From NCBI GenBank assembly GCA_002441055.1, contig DJWR01000151.1, forward strand, positions 1 to 15,367: DNA of 15,367 bases, in the 5' to 3' direction. The position numbers and the translations under genes are program-made. This document shows positions 6,716-14,315 of this stretch, one piece after another. The notes beneath the pieces are model-generated. The model searched no databases. It was not told where the DNA came from and saw only the letters and a program-made list of their open reading frames with translations. The first letter of the stretch is position 1; every line of letters begins with the position of its first letter. Source of the stretch: Caulobacteraceae bacterium UBA6225 (GTDB lineage Bacteria > Pseudomonadota > Alphaproteobacteria > Caulobacterales > Caulobacteraceae).

Positions 6716-8125
6716 ATGCGGTTCGAAGACTATCGCCGACACGACATGACCGGCCTGGCCGAACTGGTCTCCCGCCGGGAGGTGTCGGCCGCCGACCTGC
6801 TGGAGACCGCCCTGGCGCGCGCTGCGGCGGTCAATCCGCAGATCAACGCCATCACTCACGACCTGTCCGACTTCGCCCGCCGCGAGCTGGCCAGCGCCAT
6901 GGAAGGACCGTTCGCCGGCGTACCCTTTCTGCTCAAGGACCTGGGCGCCCAGCTGGCCGGCACGGTCACCACTGGCGGCTCAAGGGCCTTCAAGGACGCC
7001 CGGGCCGAGGCCGACAGCGCCATCGTGGCGGCTTACCGCCGGGCGGGTCTGGTGATCTTCGGCAAGACCAATACGCCGGAGTTCGGCCTGGCCCCGGTCA
7101 CAGAGCCGGCCCTGTTCGGCGCCAGCCGCAATCCCTGGAACCTCGATCACACGCCAGGCGGCTCATCTGGCGGGGCCTCGGCGGCGGTGGCGGCCGGCAT
7201 CGTGCCGGGCGCCCACGCCAGCGATGGCGGCGGTTCCATTCGCGTGCCTGCCTCGGCCTGTGGCCTGTTCGGCCTGAAGCCTTCAAGAGGGCGGGTGTCC
7301 TTCGCCCCAGCAGGGGAGGGATGGGCCGGCGCGTCGATGCAGCATGCGCTTACCCGCTCGGTGCGTGACAGCGCCGCCCTGCTGGACGTCGTATGCCAGC
7401 CCCAGACGGGGGATCCCTACTTCCTGGCGCCGCCGGAACGGCCCTTCGCCCATGAGGTCGGCCGCGATCCCGGCAAGCTGCGCATCGCCTTCACCACCGC
7501 CTCCCTCGCCAGTCCCGAACTGGACCCGCAGTGCGTCCAGGCCGTCCGCGACGCCGCCGCCCTCTGCGCGAGCCTCGGCCATGACGTAACGGAGGCGAGT
7601 CTGCCCGGCGATCTGGCCGCCCTGTCCCAGGCGGCCGGGGTGATCATCGCCGCCAGCGTGGCCGCCACCCTGGACGCTGAGGCCGAGCGCCGGGGCCGGC
7701 CGATCGGCGAGGATGAGGTCGAGTTCACCACCTGGATGAGCTATCGCCGCGGCCGCGAGCTGTCGGCCCCGCAATACGTCCAGGCGGTCGCGATCGTTCA
7801 CGCCTTTGGCCGCGCGGTGGCGGGCCTGTTCGCCGACTATGACATCCTGCTCCTGTCCACCACCGGCCGACCGCCGCCGCCGGTGGGCTGGCTGACCGAG
7901 GATCTCAGCCAGTACGCGCGGCGCCTGTTCTCCTTCATGAGCAACACCCAGGCGTTCAACAACACCGGCCAGCCGGCCATGAGCGTGCCCCTGGCCTGGA
8001 GCGCAGAGGGCCTGCCCATTGGCCTGCAGTTCGTCGCCCCCATGGGCGAGGAGGGCCGTCTCTTCCGCCTCGCCGGCCAGCTGGAACAGGCCAGGCCCTG
8101 GTTCGACCGCACAGCGCCCCTCTGA
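6716..8125 (+). CDS. Amidase-signature family hydrolase
   Basis: This 469-residue member of the amidase signature family hydrolyses carboxamides, and sometimes acyl or aryl esters, with a Ser-cisSer-Lys triad. K74 lies in FLLKDLG. The glycine/serine-rich signature TPGGSSGGASAAVAAG (146-161) supplies the cis serine S150, and DGGGSIRVPASACGLFGLKP (170-189) supplies the nucleophile S174. The 24-residue S150-S174 spacing equals that of fatty acid amide hydrolase. Length is normal for a stand-alone bacterial amidase. AGGAG lies just before ATG 6716. It follows the PLP enzyme by 27 bases in the same direction. GatA is unlikely, because gatB and gatC are absent and no GatA-specific context is seen. 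The substrate is unknown; an amide of a D-amino acid would fit the neighbour but is only inference. Confidence 0.9.
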   Translation: MRFEDYRRHDMTGLAELVSRREVSAADLLETALARAAAVNPQINAITHDLSDFARRELASAMEGPFAGVPFLLKDLGAQLAGTVTTGGSRAFKDARAEADSAIVAAYRRAGLVIFGKTNTPEFGLAPVTEPALFGASRNPWNLDHTPGGSSGGASAAVAAGIVPGAHASDGGGSIRVPASACGLFGLKPSRGRVSFAPAGEGWAGASMQHALTRSVRDSAALLDVVCQPQTGDPYFLAPPERPFAHEVGRDPGKLRIAFTTASLASPELDPQCVQAVRDAAALCASLGHDVTEASLPGDLAALSQAAGVIIAASVAATLDAEAERRGRPIGEDEVEFTTWMSYRRGRELSAPQYVQAVAIVHAFGRAVAGLFADYDILLLSTTGRPPPPVGWLTEDLSQYARRLFSFMSNTQAFNNTGQPAMSVPLAWSAEGLPIGLQFVAPMGEEGRLFRLAGQLEQARPWFDRTAPL

Positions 8126-8164
8126 GGGCATGACGCTCGCACGGGGGGCGCCTATGGTGTCGCT

Positions 8165-9286
8165 ATGACTCGCCCCCACATCCTCTACGGCCTGCCGCAT
8201 TCGCTCTACACCGGTCCGGCGCGGGCCTATCTGCGTAAGTCCGGCGTCGCCTTTGTCGAGCGGTCCGCCCGTGAGCCGGAGTTCCGCCAGCAGGTGATGC
8301 CGGCCATCGGCCGCTCGATCATCCCGGTGCTGGTCACGCCTGAGGGCCAGATCGTCCAGGACAGCGTCGACATCATCGACCACGTCGAGGCGGCGGGCAC
8401 GGCGCTTTGCGCCTATCCTGAGAGCCCGCGCCACCTGTTCCTGGCGCACCTCTTCCAGCTGTTCGGCTCACAGGGGATGCTGCGCGCGGCCATGCATTAC
8501 CGGTGGAGTTATTATGAGGCTCAAGGCGCCTTCCTGGATCATGCGTTTGGCGTGTCGGGCGCCGAAGACGACCCGAGCCGGGGCGCCATGCGCAAGATGC
8601 AGAGCTATCTGCCAGGCCTGGGGGTGCGGCCCGACACCATCCCGCTGATCGAGCAGGGCTATCACGACCTGCTGGCGGCGCTGGAGGCTCACCTGTCAGT
8701 CCATCCCTATCTGCTGGGCGGCCGGCCCAGTATTGGGGACTACGGCCTGTTCGGCCCGCTGTTCGCCCATCTGGGCCGCGACCCCGTGCCGGCCGACATC
8801 ATGAAGCGCCAGGCGCCGTCCGCCTTCCGCTGGATCGAGCGCCTGCACGCGCCAGACCTGGATATTCCGGACATGCCGAGCGCTGACGGCTGGCTGCCCG
8901 GCGACGCCGTGCCTGAGACCTTGGAGGCGCTCGTGGCCGAGATGGGGGCCGAGATGGGCGCTGAACTCGCCGCCAAACTCGCCTGGCTGGAAGACCATTA
9001 TCAGCGCCTCGCGCCGGCCGACGGTGATCCGGTCAGCGCCAAGCCGCACCAGCGGACCATCGGCCAAGCGATCAGTCGGTATCGCGGGGTTCCCGACGAG
9101 GTCGGGGTGCAGCCCTATCTGCTCTACATGGTCCAGAGGACGGAAGCCGCCCTTGGCGCGCTGGCTGGCGCGGATCGAGGCTGGGCTGACGAGCTGCTGG
9201 CCCGCTCAGGCCTGGGGTGTCTGGGGCAAGACCGGCAGGCCCGTGTGGACCGCCGCAATCACATCGAGGTCTGGGCGCGGCCCTGA
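8165..9286 (+). CDS. Glutathione S-transferase family protein with long C-terminal region
   Basis: This 373-residue protein starts with a thioredoxin-fold GST N-terminal domain: ILYGLPHSLYTGPARAYLRK (residues 6-25), the cis-proline segment SIIPVLVT with P54, and the D66-S67 pair that contacts the glutathione glutamyl group. The helical domain includes HPYLLGGRPSIGDYGLFG with the buried N-capping motif. It is longer than a standard GST (about 200-220 residues); the extra 130 residues recur in a proteobacterial subfamily, but their role is unknown to me. A 12-base in-frame tandem repeat (8936-8959) duplicates AEMG. The start ATG has only a distant G-run and no strong ribosome site; the gene follows the amidase by 39 bases and is probably last in that operon. 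The substrate is not predictable. Confidence 0.82.
   Translation: MTRPHILYGLPHSLYTGPARAYLRKSGVAFVERSAREPEFRQQVMPAIGRSIIPVLVTPEGQIVQDSVDIIDHVEAAGTALCAYPESPRHLFLAHLFQLFGSQGMLRAAMHYRWSYYEAQGAFLDHAFGVSGAEDDPSRGAMRKMQSYLPGLGVRPDTIPLIEQGYHDLLAALEAHLSVHPYLLGGRPSIGDYGLFGPLFAHLGRDPVPADIMKRQAPSAFRWIERLHAPDLDIPDMPSADGWLPGDAVPETLEALVAEMGAEMGAELAAKLAWLEDHYQRLAPADGDPVSAKPHQRTIGQAISRYRGVPDEVGVQPYLLYMVQRTEAALGALAGADRGWADELLARSGLGCLGQDRQARVDRRNHIEVWARP
8936..8959 (+). repeat. 12-base in-frame tandem duplication in the GST gene
   Basis: GCCGAGATGGGG is followed directly by GCCGAGATGGGC, with a diverged third partial unit GCTGAACTC. It encodes AEMG twice in the linker before a charged helix (residues 258-265). 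It is probably replication slippage, with no reading-frame effect. Confidence 0.7.
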
Positions 9287-9296
9287 CCTGCAGGCT

Positions 9297-9476
9297 TTAG
9301 CGGCCCATCCAGGGCTTGGACTTGGACGAGGACTGGTGGGCGGCGGCCTGTTCGCGCTGGAAGCGCCCGCCCCGGGGCGGTTTCGGCTTCGCGTCCAGGG
9401 TGGCCTTTTTCAGGCGCAGGGCGCGCTGAATGGGGGTCTCGCCTGCGGGGCCGTCATCGGAGGGGGAGTCGGTCAT
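9297..9476 (-). CDS. Small basic protein ending in KSKPWMGR (unknown function)
   Basis: This 59-residue protein begins MTDSPSDDGPAGETPIQRAL, has an acidic, flexible first third, a basic middle (RLKKATLDAKPKPPRGGRF), and a Gln/Ser-rich tail ending SSKSKPWMGR. There is no signal peptide or membrane segment. The ATG at 9474-9476 overlaps the stop of the preceding small gene as ATGA, so its translation is probably coupled. Third positions are strongly GC-biased in this frame. The same frame stays open upstream to 9656, but that part reads as Arg/Pro-rich out-of-frame sequence, so I chose the internal ATG. Its stop lies 10 bases from the stop of the facing GST gene. I do not recognise a named family. 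Confidence 0.65.
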   Translation of the reverse strand: MTDSPSDDGPAGETPIQRALRLKKATLDAKPKPPRGGRFQREQAAAHQSSSKSKPWMGR

Positions 9477-9649
9477 TTCTTCGGTCCGGCGTTGAGGTCT
9501 GGGCGGGCGGCGAGGAAGGCGGCCTTCTCGGCGGCGCTCAGCACCTTGCCGGGCTTCTGCCTGGAAACCCGCGGCTTGGGCGGCGCATAGACGTCCATTG
9601 GCGGCGCTGGGGCCTTGAGGTCGGACAGTCTCTTGGGCGGCGGCTTCAT
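9473..9649 (-). CDS. 58-residue proline/lysine-rich small protein (unknown function)
   Basis: This gene is easily missed because of its size. From ATG 9647-9649 it encodes MKPPPKRLSDLKAPAPPMDV, then a linker with YAPPKPRVSRQKPGK, then a short helix LSAAEKAAFLAARPDLNAG and a PKK end. Codon third positions are almost all G or C, and a stop lies in frame two codons upstream, which fixes the start within the ATG region; no clear Shine-Dalgarno is visible. Its TGA overlaps the ATG of the next small gene by the ATGA pattern. The start lies 55 bases after the stop of the second permease gene on the same strand, so it may be the operon tail or have its own promoter. The function is unknown; its charge suggests nucleic acid or membrane-surface contact, which is speculation. 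Confidence 0.6.
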   Translation of the reverse strand: MKPPPKRLSDLKAPAPPMDVYAPPKPRVSRQKPGKVLSAAEKAAFLAARPDLNAGPKK

Positions 9650-9704
9650 GGGTCATCGCGCAGTGAACGACCCCCGACTCCAGGGCCGTCCCACCTATGA
9701 CACA

Positions 9705-10496
9705 TCAGGGGGCGGCCGTCCGCCTGCGCATGTTCAGCAGATAGACCGCGATGACGCCGGTGGCCACCAGGCCGATCAGCAGGGTGGAGATGGCGTTGAT
9801 CTCCGGGCTGACGCCCAGTCGCACGGCGCTGTAGATGCGGATCGGCAGGGTGGTGGCGCCAGGCCCCGTCGTGAAGCTGGCGATCACCAGATCGTCCAGG
9901 GAGAGCGTAAAGGCCAGCATCCAGGCTGCGGCCACAGCCGGCGCGATATTGGGCAGGGTCACCAGGGCGAAGGCCTTCCAGGGTGGCGCGCCCAGGTCGC
10001 GGGCGGCTTCCTCCAGCGCCTCGTCGAACGAGACGAGCCGGGCCTGCACCACCACGGTGGCGTAACAGAGGGTCAGCGTGGTGTGGGCGATGATCACCGT
10101 CCAGAAGCCCCGCGCCACGCCAACGGCGACGAACAGCAGCAGCAGGGAAAGCCCCAGGATCACCTCGGGCATGACCAGGGGCGCATAGGTCATGCTGGAG
10201 AACAGGGTGCGCCCCCGGAAGCGGCCGGCCCGTACGAGGCCGAGCGCGGCCAGAGTCCCTAGGATGGTGGCCAGCGTCGCCGAGACGAAGGCCACCCGCA
10301 GGGTCACCCAGGCTGCGGCCAGCAACTGTTCGTTCTGGAACAGGCTTGCGTACCAGCGGGTGGAGAAGCCGCCCCAGACGGTGACCAGCCGGCTCTCGTT
10401 GAACGAATAGATCACCAGCAGAGCGATGGGCAGATAGAGGAAGCCCATGCCGAGCACGATGGCGGCGATATTGAAGGCGCTGGGACCACGCCGCAT
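9705..10496 (-). CDS. potI: Polyamine ABC transporter permease, PotI/PotC type
   Basis: This 263-residue inner-membrane permease is one half of the translocation channel for polyamines. It shows about six hydrophobic helices, the first at IAAIVLGMGFLYLPIALLVI, followed by the YSFNESRLVTVWGGFSTRWY segment typical of PotC/PotI. The cytoplasmic EAA loop that contacts the ATPase is EEAARDLGAPPWKAFALVTLP (about residues 168-188). The closing SLDDLVIASFTTGPGATTLP is strongly conserved in the family. Its ATG (10494-10496) shares one base with the TGA of the first permease gene (TGATG), a translational coupling arrangement. It is the last transporter gene in the operon. Confidence 0.92.
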   Translation of the reverse strand: MRRGPSAFNIAAIVLGMGFLYLPIALLVIYSFNESRLVTVWGGFSTRWYASLFQNEQLLAAAWVTLRVAFVSATLATILGTLAALGLVRAGRFRGRTLFSSMTYAPLVMPEVILGLSLLLLFVAVGVARGFWTVIIAHTTLTLCYATVVVQARLVSFDEALEEAARDLGAPPWKAFALVTLPNIAPAVAAAWMLAFTLSLDDLVIASFTTGPGATTLPIRIYSAVRLGVSPEINAISTLLIGLVATGVIAVYLLNMRRRTAAP

Positions 10497-11446
10497 CAGC
10501 GCTGCTCCATCATCTTGGTCTGCTGTCGCTGGAACAGCAGGATGGGGATGACCAGGGTGGCGAGCAGAACGATGGCCACAGCGCTGGCGGCCGGCCAGTC
10601 GCGGTTGGAGAAGAACTCCGTCCAGATGGTCTTGCCCAGCATCAGGGTGCCGGAGCCTCCCAACAGGTCGGGGATCACGAACTCGCCCACCATGGGGATG
10701 AAGCAGAGCAGGGCGCCGGCCGCCACGCCGGGCAGCGACAGGGGGAAGGTCACCCGCCAGAAGCTCTGGAACGGCGTGCAGCCGAGATCTGCGGCGGCCT
10801 CCAGCAGGCTCGCCTCCTGCCGCTCCAGCACCGCATAGAGCGGCAGCACCATGAAGGGCAGATAGGCATAGACCAGACCAATATAGACCGCCGTGTCCGT
10901 GTTCAGGATGTCCACGGGCGGCAGGCCCACTTGGGCCAACAGCATGTTCAGCAGGCCGGCGGGCTTCAGGATGGCGATCCAGGCGTAGACCCGGATCAGG
11001 AAGCTCGTCCAGAAGGGCAGGATGACCGCCATCAGCAGGGCCTGACGGACGCTCGGCCGGCACCTGGCCATGCCATAAGCCAGCGGATAGCCCACCAGAA
11101 GCAGGATCACGGTGGCCACCGCAGCGAACTTTAGGCTGGAGAGATAGGCCGCCAGATAGAGGCCGTCCTGGCCCATCCGGGCATAGGCCTCGAAGTCCAG
11201 GGCGCGGAAAAAGCCGATGACGCCGCTGACGCCCTGGCTCCAGTCTAGCCGCGGCGCATAGGGCGGGATGGCCAGAACCACGTCCGACAGGGACAGCTTG
11301 GCCACCAGCAGGAACGGCACGAGGAAGAACACCGCCAGCCACAGGAGCGGCGCATAGGCCGCCCGCGCCTCTGAGCTGGGCTGTCCCCGGGGGCGTCCGA
11401 GGCCCTTCCACGGGCGACGCGGGCGCGGGGCGCCCGTCACGCTCAT
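10496..11446 (-). CDS. potH: Polyamine ABC transporter permease, PotH/PotB type
   Basis: This 316-residue inner-membrane permease pairs with the next gene to form the channel. After a basic cytoplasmic N-terminus (PRPRRPWKGLGRPRGQ) comes a first helix LLWLAVFFLVPFLLVAKLSLS, then a periplasmic stretch and five more helices. The EAA loop is LLEAAADLGCTPFQSFWRVTFP, followed by LPGVAAGALLCFIPMVGEFV, a diagnostic PotB/PotH region, and LGGSGTLMLGKTIW. Length agrees with E. coli PotH (about 317). Its ATG overlaps the ATPase stop (ATGA at 11446-11443), and its own stop overlaps the second permease start. Subunit stoichiometry is therefore probably set by coupled translation. Confidence 0.93.
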   Translation of the reverse strand: MSVTGAPRPRRPWKGLGRPRGQPSSEARAAYAPLLWLAVFFLVPFLLVAKLSLSDVVLAIPPYAPRLDWSQGVSGVIGFFRALDFEAYARMGQDGLYLAAYLSSLKFAAVATVILLLVGYPLAYGMARCRPSVRQALLMAVILPFWTSFLIRVYAWIAILKPAGLLNMLLAQVGLPPVDILNTDTAVYIGLVYAYLPFMVLPLYAVLERQEASLLEAAADLGCTPFQSFWRVTFPLSLPGVAAGALLCFIPMVGEFVIPDLLGGSGTLMLGKTIWTEFFSNRDWPAASAVAIVLLATLVIPILLFQRQQTKMMEQR

Positions 11447-12600
11447 TGGGTCAGCACCACGGCGGAATCCGGCGCAAAGGTCAGCCAGACCTTGTCGTCC
11501 CAGTCGACCGGGCGATCCACCACGCGGCTGGCGTTGGCCCGGGCCGCCCGGATGGTCCGTCCGCCGGGCAGCTCCACCAGATAGGTGGTCCAGTCCCCCA
11601 GATAGCCGATGTCGGCCACGGTCCCCTCCAGGCGGTTGGGGCCCGCTGGCGGCGGATCGAGGTGCACCCGCATCTTCTCCGGCCGCACCGCCAACCAGGC
11701 GGTGGAGCCGATTGGGATGGCGTCATCCTCGATGGCCTCCAGCCCCTCGGGCGCTTCGGGGCTGACCAGGCGGATGATGTCGCCGTCGTCCTCGGTGACC
11801 CGGGCCTCGAACAGGTTCACATCGCCGATGAAGTCGGCCACGTAGCGGGAATTGGGCGCCTCATAGACCTCCGCCGGGCGGCCGATCTGGGCCAGCTGGC
11901 CAGCCCGCATGACCGCAATCCGGTCGGCGGTGATCATCGCCTCTTCCTGGTCGTGGGTGACGATCAGGAAGGTCATGCCTAAGCGCTGTTGCAGGGCCAT
12001 CAGCTCGAACTGGGTCTCCTCCCGCAGCTTGCGGTCCAAGGCGCCGAGGGGCTCGTCCAGCAGCAGCATGCGCGGCTTGGGCGCGATGGCCCTGGCGAGC
12101 GCCACCCGCTGCTTCTGTCCCCCCGACAGCTGGTCGGGCTTGCGGTGAGCGAGGCCCTCCAGCCGCACCAGGGCCAGCATCTCATCCACCCGGGCGGTGA
12201 TCTCGTCCTTGGGCTTCTTCTGCTGGCGCAGGCCAAAGGCGATGTTCTGGGCCACAGTCAGGTGCGGGAAGAGCGCATAGGACTGGAACATCATGTTCAC
12301 CGGCCGCAGGTGCGGCGGCCGTCCGGCCAGGTCTTCGCCCCCCAGCGTGATACGGCCAAGGTCCGGCGTCTCGAAGCCGGCCAGCATCCGCATCAGGGTC
12401 GACTTGCCGCAGCCCGACGGCCCCAGCAGGGCGAAGAACTCCCCCTCATAGATGTCCAGCGACACCGCATCGACGGCGGCTTCGCCGCCGAAGCGCTTGG
12501 TCACCTGATCGAAGCGGACCAGTGGCTTGGCCGAGGGGTCCGCCCACGGGGCGAAGCTCGAGCGCACCGCGCCGATGTTCAAACGCGGCTTGCCGTTCAC
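11443..12600 (-). CDS. potG: Polyamine ABC transporter ATP-binding protein, PotG/PotA type
   Basis: This 385-residue ATPase powers the transporter from the cytoplasmic side. The order of motifs is complete: Walker A GPSGCGKST (residues 60-68), Q-loop Q106 in MMFQSYALFPHLTV, signature LSGGQ (158-162), Walker B MLLLDEP (178-184), D-loop GALD and H-loop H216 in IVTHDQEEAM. Residues from about 260 to 385 form the C-terminal TOBE-type regulatory domain (WLAVRPEKMRV, GYLGDWTTYLVEL). Start is GTG at 12600; GGAG lies about 12 bases upstream, which is a weak site. The gene follows the binding-protein gene by 34 bases and overlaps the first permease by four. An N-terminal extension of about 26 residues precedes the ABC domain, as in E. 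coli PotG. Confidence 0.93.
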   Translation of the reverse strand: MNGKPRLNIGAVRSSFAPWADPSAKPLVRFDQVTKRFGGEAAVDAVSLDIYEGEFFALLGPSGCGKSTLMRMLAGFETPDLGRITLGGEDLAGRPPHLRPVNMMFQSYALFPHLTVAQNIAFGLRQQKKPKDEITARVDEMLALVRLEGLAHRKPDQLSGGQKQRVALARAIAPKPRMLLLDEPLGALDRKLREETQFELMALQQRLGMTFLIVTHDQEEAMITADRIAVMRAGQLAQIGRPAEVYEAPNSRYVADFIGDVNLFEARVTEDDGDIIRLVSPEAPEGLEAIEDDAIPIGSTAWLAVRPEKMRVHLDPPPAGPNRLEGTVADIGYLGDWTTYLVELPGGRTIRAARANASRVVDRPVDWDDKVWLTFAPDSAVVLTQ

Positions 12601-12634
12601 GAGAGGTCGAGCTCCGAGGTCGCGATTCGACGGG

Positions 12635-13747
12635 TCACTGGCCCGTCTGCACCCGGGTCCAGAGCCGGTTCACCTCACGGACCAGATCCTGGCCCTTGGA
12701 CGTGGTGACGAACAGGCGGTCCATCACCTCGTCGCTGGGATAGATGCGCGGATCATCGCGGACTTCCGGATCGACCAGGGCCGTGGCCGGCTCATTGGCG
12801 TTGGCGTAGGCGGTGTAGTTGGACGCCGTTGCGATCACGTCCGGACGCAGCATGAAGTCCAGGAAGGCGTAGGCCGCGTCCGGATTGGGGGCGTCCACGG
12901 GGATGGCGAAGACGTCGAACCAGACCTGGCTGCCTTCAGTGGGGATGACATAGTCCACCTGGACGCCGGCGCCGGCTTCTTCGGCCCGATCAGCGGCCTG
13001 GAAGATGTCGCCGGAATAGCCGATGGCCACGCAGATATCGCCATTGGCCAGGCCATTGACGTACTCCGAGGAGTGGAACTTGCGCACATGTGGGCGCACA
13101 GCCATCAGCATCTCGGTGGCGGCCTCATAGTCGGCCACGGTGGTGGAGTTGGGGTCCTTGCCCAGATAGTTGAGCGCCACGGCGTACATGTCCTCCGAGG
13201 CGTCCAGGAAGTGAACCCCGCAGTCGGCCAGCTTGGCGATGTTCTCCGGCTTGAACAGCACGTCCCAGGAATCGATGGTCACGCCGGGCAGGCGCTCGGC
13301 CACCTTCTGCGGATTGAAGCCGATCCCGATGGTGCCCCACATGTAGGGGACGCTGTAGCGGCCGCCCGGATCGAAGGGCTCCATATAGGCCATGATCTTG
13401 GGCGATAGATTGCCGATATTGGTCAGCTTGGACTTGTCGAGCTCGGCGATGGCGCCAGCCTCGATATAGCGCGGAATGTTGTGGTTGGACGGGGTCACCA
13501 CGTCATAGCCGGTGCCGCCCTGGAGCATCTTGGTCTCCAGCACCTCGTTGGAATCAAAGGTGTCGTAGACGACCTTGAGGCCCGTATCGCTGGTGAAGGC
13601 CTCCAGCAGCTGGGGGTCGATATAGTCCGACCAGTTGTAGATGCGTACCGTGTCGTTGGCGCTCTGTCCCTGACCGCAGGCGGCCAGGCCCAGCAAGGCC
13701 GCCGCGCTGGCCGCGGCCAGTCCCGTCTTCTTCACCCAAGCCCGCAT
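12635..13747 (-). CDS. potF: Polyamine-binding lipoprotein, PotF type
   Basis: This 370-residue substrate-binding protein captures polyamine outside the inner membrane for the downstream permeases. A signal peptide (MRAWVKKTG then LAAASAAALLG) ends in the lipobox LAAC with C24, so it should be membrane-anchored, unlike soluble E. coli PotF. VRIYNWSDYIDPQLLEAF (34-51), YDTFDSNEVL (61-70), LNYLGKDPNS (192-201), FHSSEYVNGLANGDICVAIG (224-243) and FDVFAIP (277-283) follow PotF closely. Ligand positions conserved are W39, S40, D41, S87, D247 and D278; changed are H89, D186, Y244 and W276. A GTG directly before the ATG is in frame, but GGGAG spacing favours the ATG at 13747. It is first in the operon. 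Confidence 0.92.
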   Translation of the reverse strand: MRAWVKKTGLAAASAAALLGLAACGQGQSANDTVRIYNWSDYIDPQLLEAFTSDTGLKVVYDTFDSNEVLETKMLQGGTGYDVVTPSNHNIPRYIEAGAIAELDKSKLTNIGNLSPKIMAYMEPFDPGGRYSVPYMWGTIGIGFNPQKVAERLPGVTIDSWDVLFKPENIAKLADCGVHFLDASEDMYAVALNYLGKDPNSTTVADYEAATEMLMAVRPHVRKFHSSEYVNGLANGDICVAIGYSGDIFQAADRAEEAGAGVQVDYVIPTEGSQVWFDVFAIPVDAPNPDAAYAFLDFMLRPDVIATASNYTAYANANEPATALVDPEVRDDPRIYPSDEVMDRLFVTTSKGQDLVREVNRLWTRVQTGQ

Positions 13748-13776
13748 CACGCTCTCCCTCAGCAGCCCAGCACCTG

Positions 13777-13804
13777 CTTATAAGGCTGATGGCGCGGGGG
13801 TTAA
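13777..13804 (-). promoter_or_regulatory. Putative promoter of the pot operon
   Basis: On the minus strand TTAACC, a 16-base spacer, and TATAAG resemble -35 and -10 elements; the -10 lies inside the palindrome CTTATAAG (13777-13784). The transcript would start about 25 bases before the potF ATG. The -10 is good, but the -35 is weak. Confidence 0.35.
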
Positions 13805-13840
13805 GTCCCCAATCGACGCCGCAAGCCCCGGAGACCTTCA

Positions 13841-14224
13841 ATGCCCCCCAGCCTGGCGCCTGGCCTTACCCCCCTGATGGCCTTTGCGGCACCGGTGGTC
13901 CTGCTGGTATTCTCCAATATTTTCATGACCTTCGCCTGGTATGGCCATCTGAAGGTCGAGCATCGGCCGCTCTGGATCATCATCCTGGTGAGCTGGGGCA
14001 TCGCCTTCTTCGAATACTGCCTGGCGGTGCCCGCCAACCGGATCGGCCGCGAGGTCTATTCGCCTGCCGAACTGAAGACGATGCAGGAGGTCATCACGCT
14101 GGCGGTCTTCGCGGTCTTCTCGATGACCTATCTGGGGGAGCGGTTCACCTGGAACCACGCCATCGGCTTTTGCCTGATTGCGGCGGGCGCCCTGTTCATC
14201 TTCAAGGGGCCGATCCGCGTCTAA
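13841..14224 (+). CDS. DUF486 / DMT-family small membrane protein
   Basis: This 127-residue integral inner-membrane protein has four hydrophobic helices: about residues 11-30 (PLMAFAAPVVLLVFSNIFMT), 44-62 (LWIIILVSWGIAFFEYCLA), 82-97 and 104-122. The phrases TFAWYGHLK, FFEYCLAVPANRIG and TYLGERFTWNH are typical of the DUF486 (DMT superfamily) proteins. This is the size of one EmrE-like half of a drug/metabolite transporter, so it probably dimerises, but no substrate is established for the family. The start ATG has GGAG seven bases upstream. It is divergent from potF, with about 93 bases between them, and is followed by metG, which has its own promoter. Confidence 0.88.
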   Translation: MPPSLAPGLTPLMAFAAPVVLLVFSNIFMTFAWYGHLKVEHRPLWIIILVSWGIAFFEYCLAVPANRIGREVYSPAELKTMQEVITLAVFAVFSMTYLGERFTWNHAIGFCLIAAGALFIFKGPIRV

Positions 14225-14248
14225 GCGCCGCCGCCATGGTCACGGCTT

Positions 14249-14277
14249 TTGGCAAGCCGGACGCGGCGCCATATAAG
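14249..14277 (+). promoter_or_regulatory. Putative sigma-70-type promoter of metG
   Basis: TTGGCA (14249-14254) and TATAAG (14272-14277) are separated by exactly 17 bases, each one mismatch from consensus. Transcription would begin near 14284, leaving a leader of about 32 bases before the metG ATG. This is the best promoter match in the window. Confidence 0.55.
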
Positions 14278-14315
14278 CCCGCCCTCACGACCCTCTCATA
14301 CGAGCCGGCAGACCC

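Noticed and set aside
9150..9286. Possible frameshift near the end of the GST gene
   Set aside because: The last residues looked unusual, but the in-frame tail with ARVDRRNHIEVWARP is plausible and the alternative frame is Ser/Trp/Gly-rich noise. No frameshift can be supported.
9477..9656. N-terminal extension of the small KSKPWMGR protein to ATG 9656
   Set aside because: The extension is Arg/Pro-rich, and the same bases encode a better protein in another frame, ending at the ATGA junction.
13796..13809. GGGG-TTAAGT-CCCC short hairpin between potF and the DUF486 gene
   Set aside because: Only four pairs, no T-tract, and it overlaps a possible -35 region. It is too weak to call a terminator or operator.
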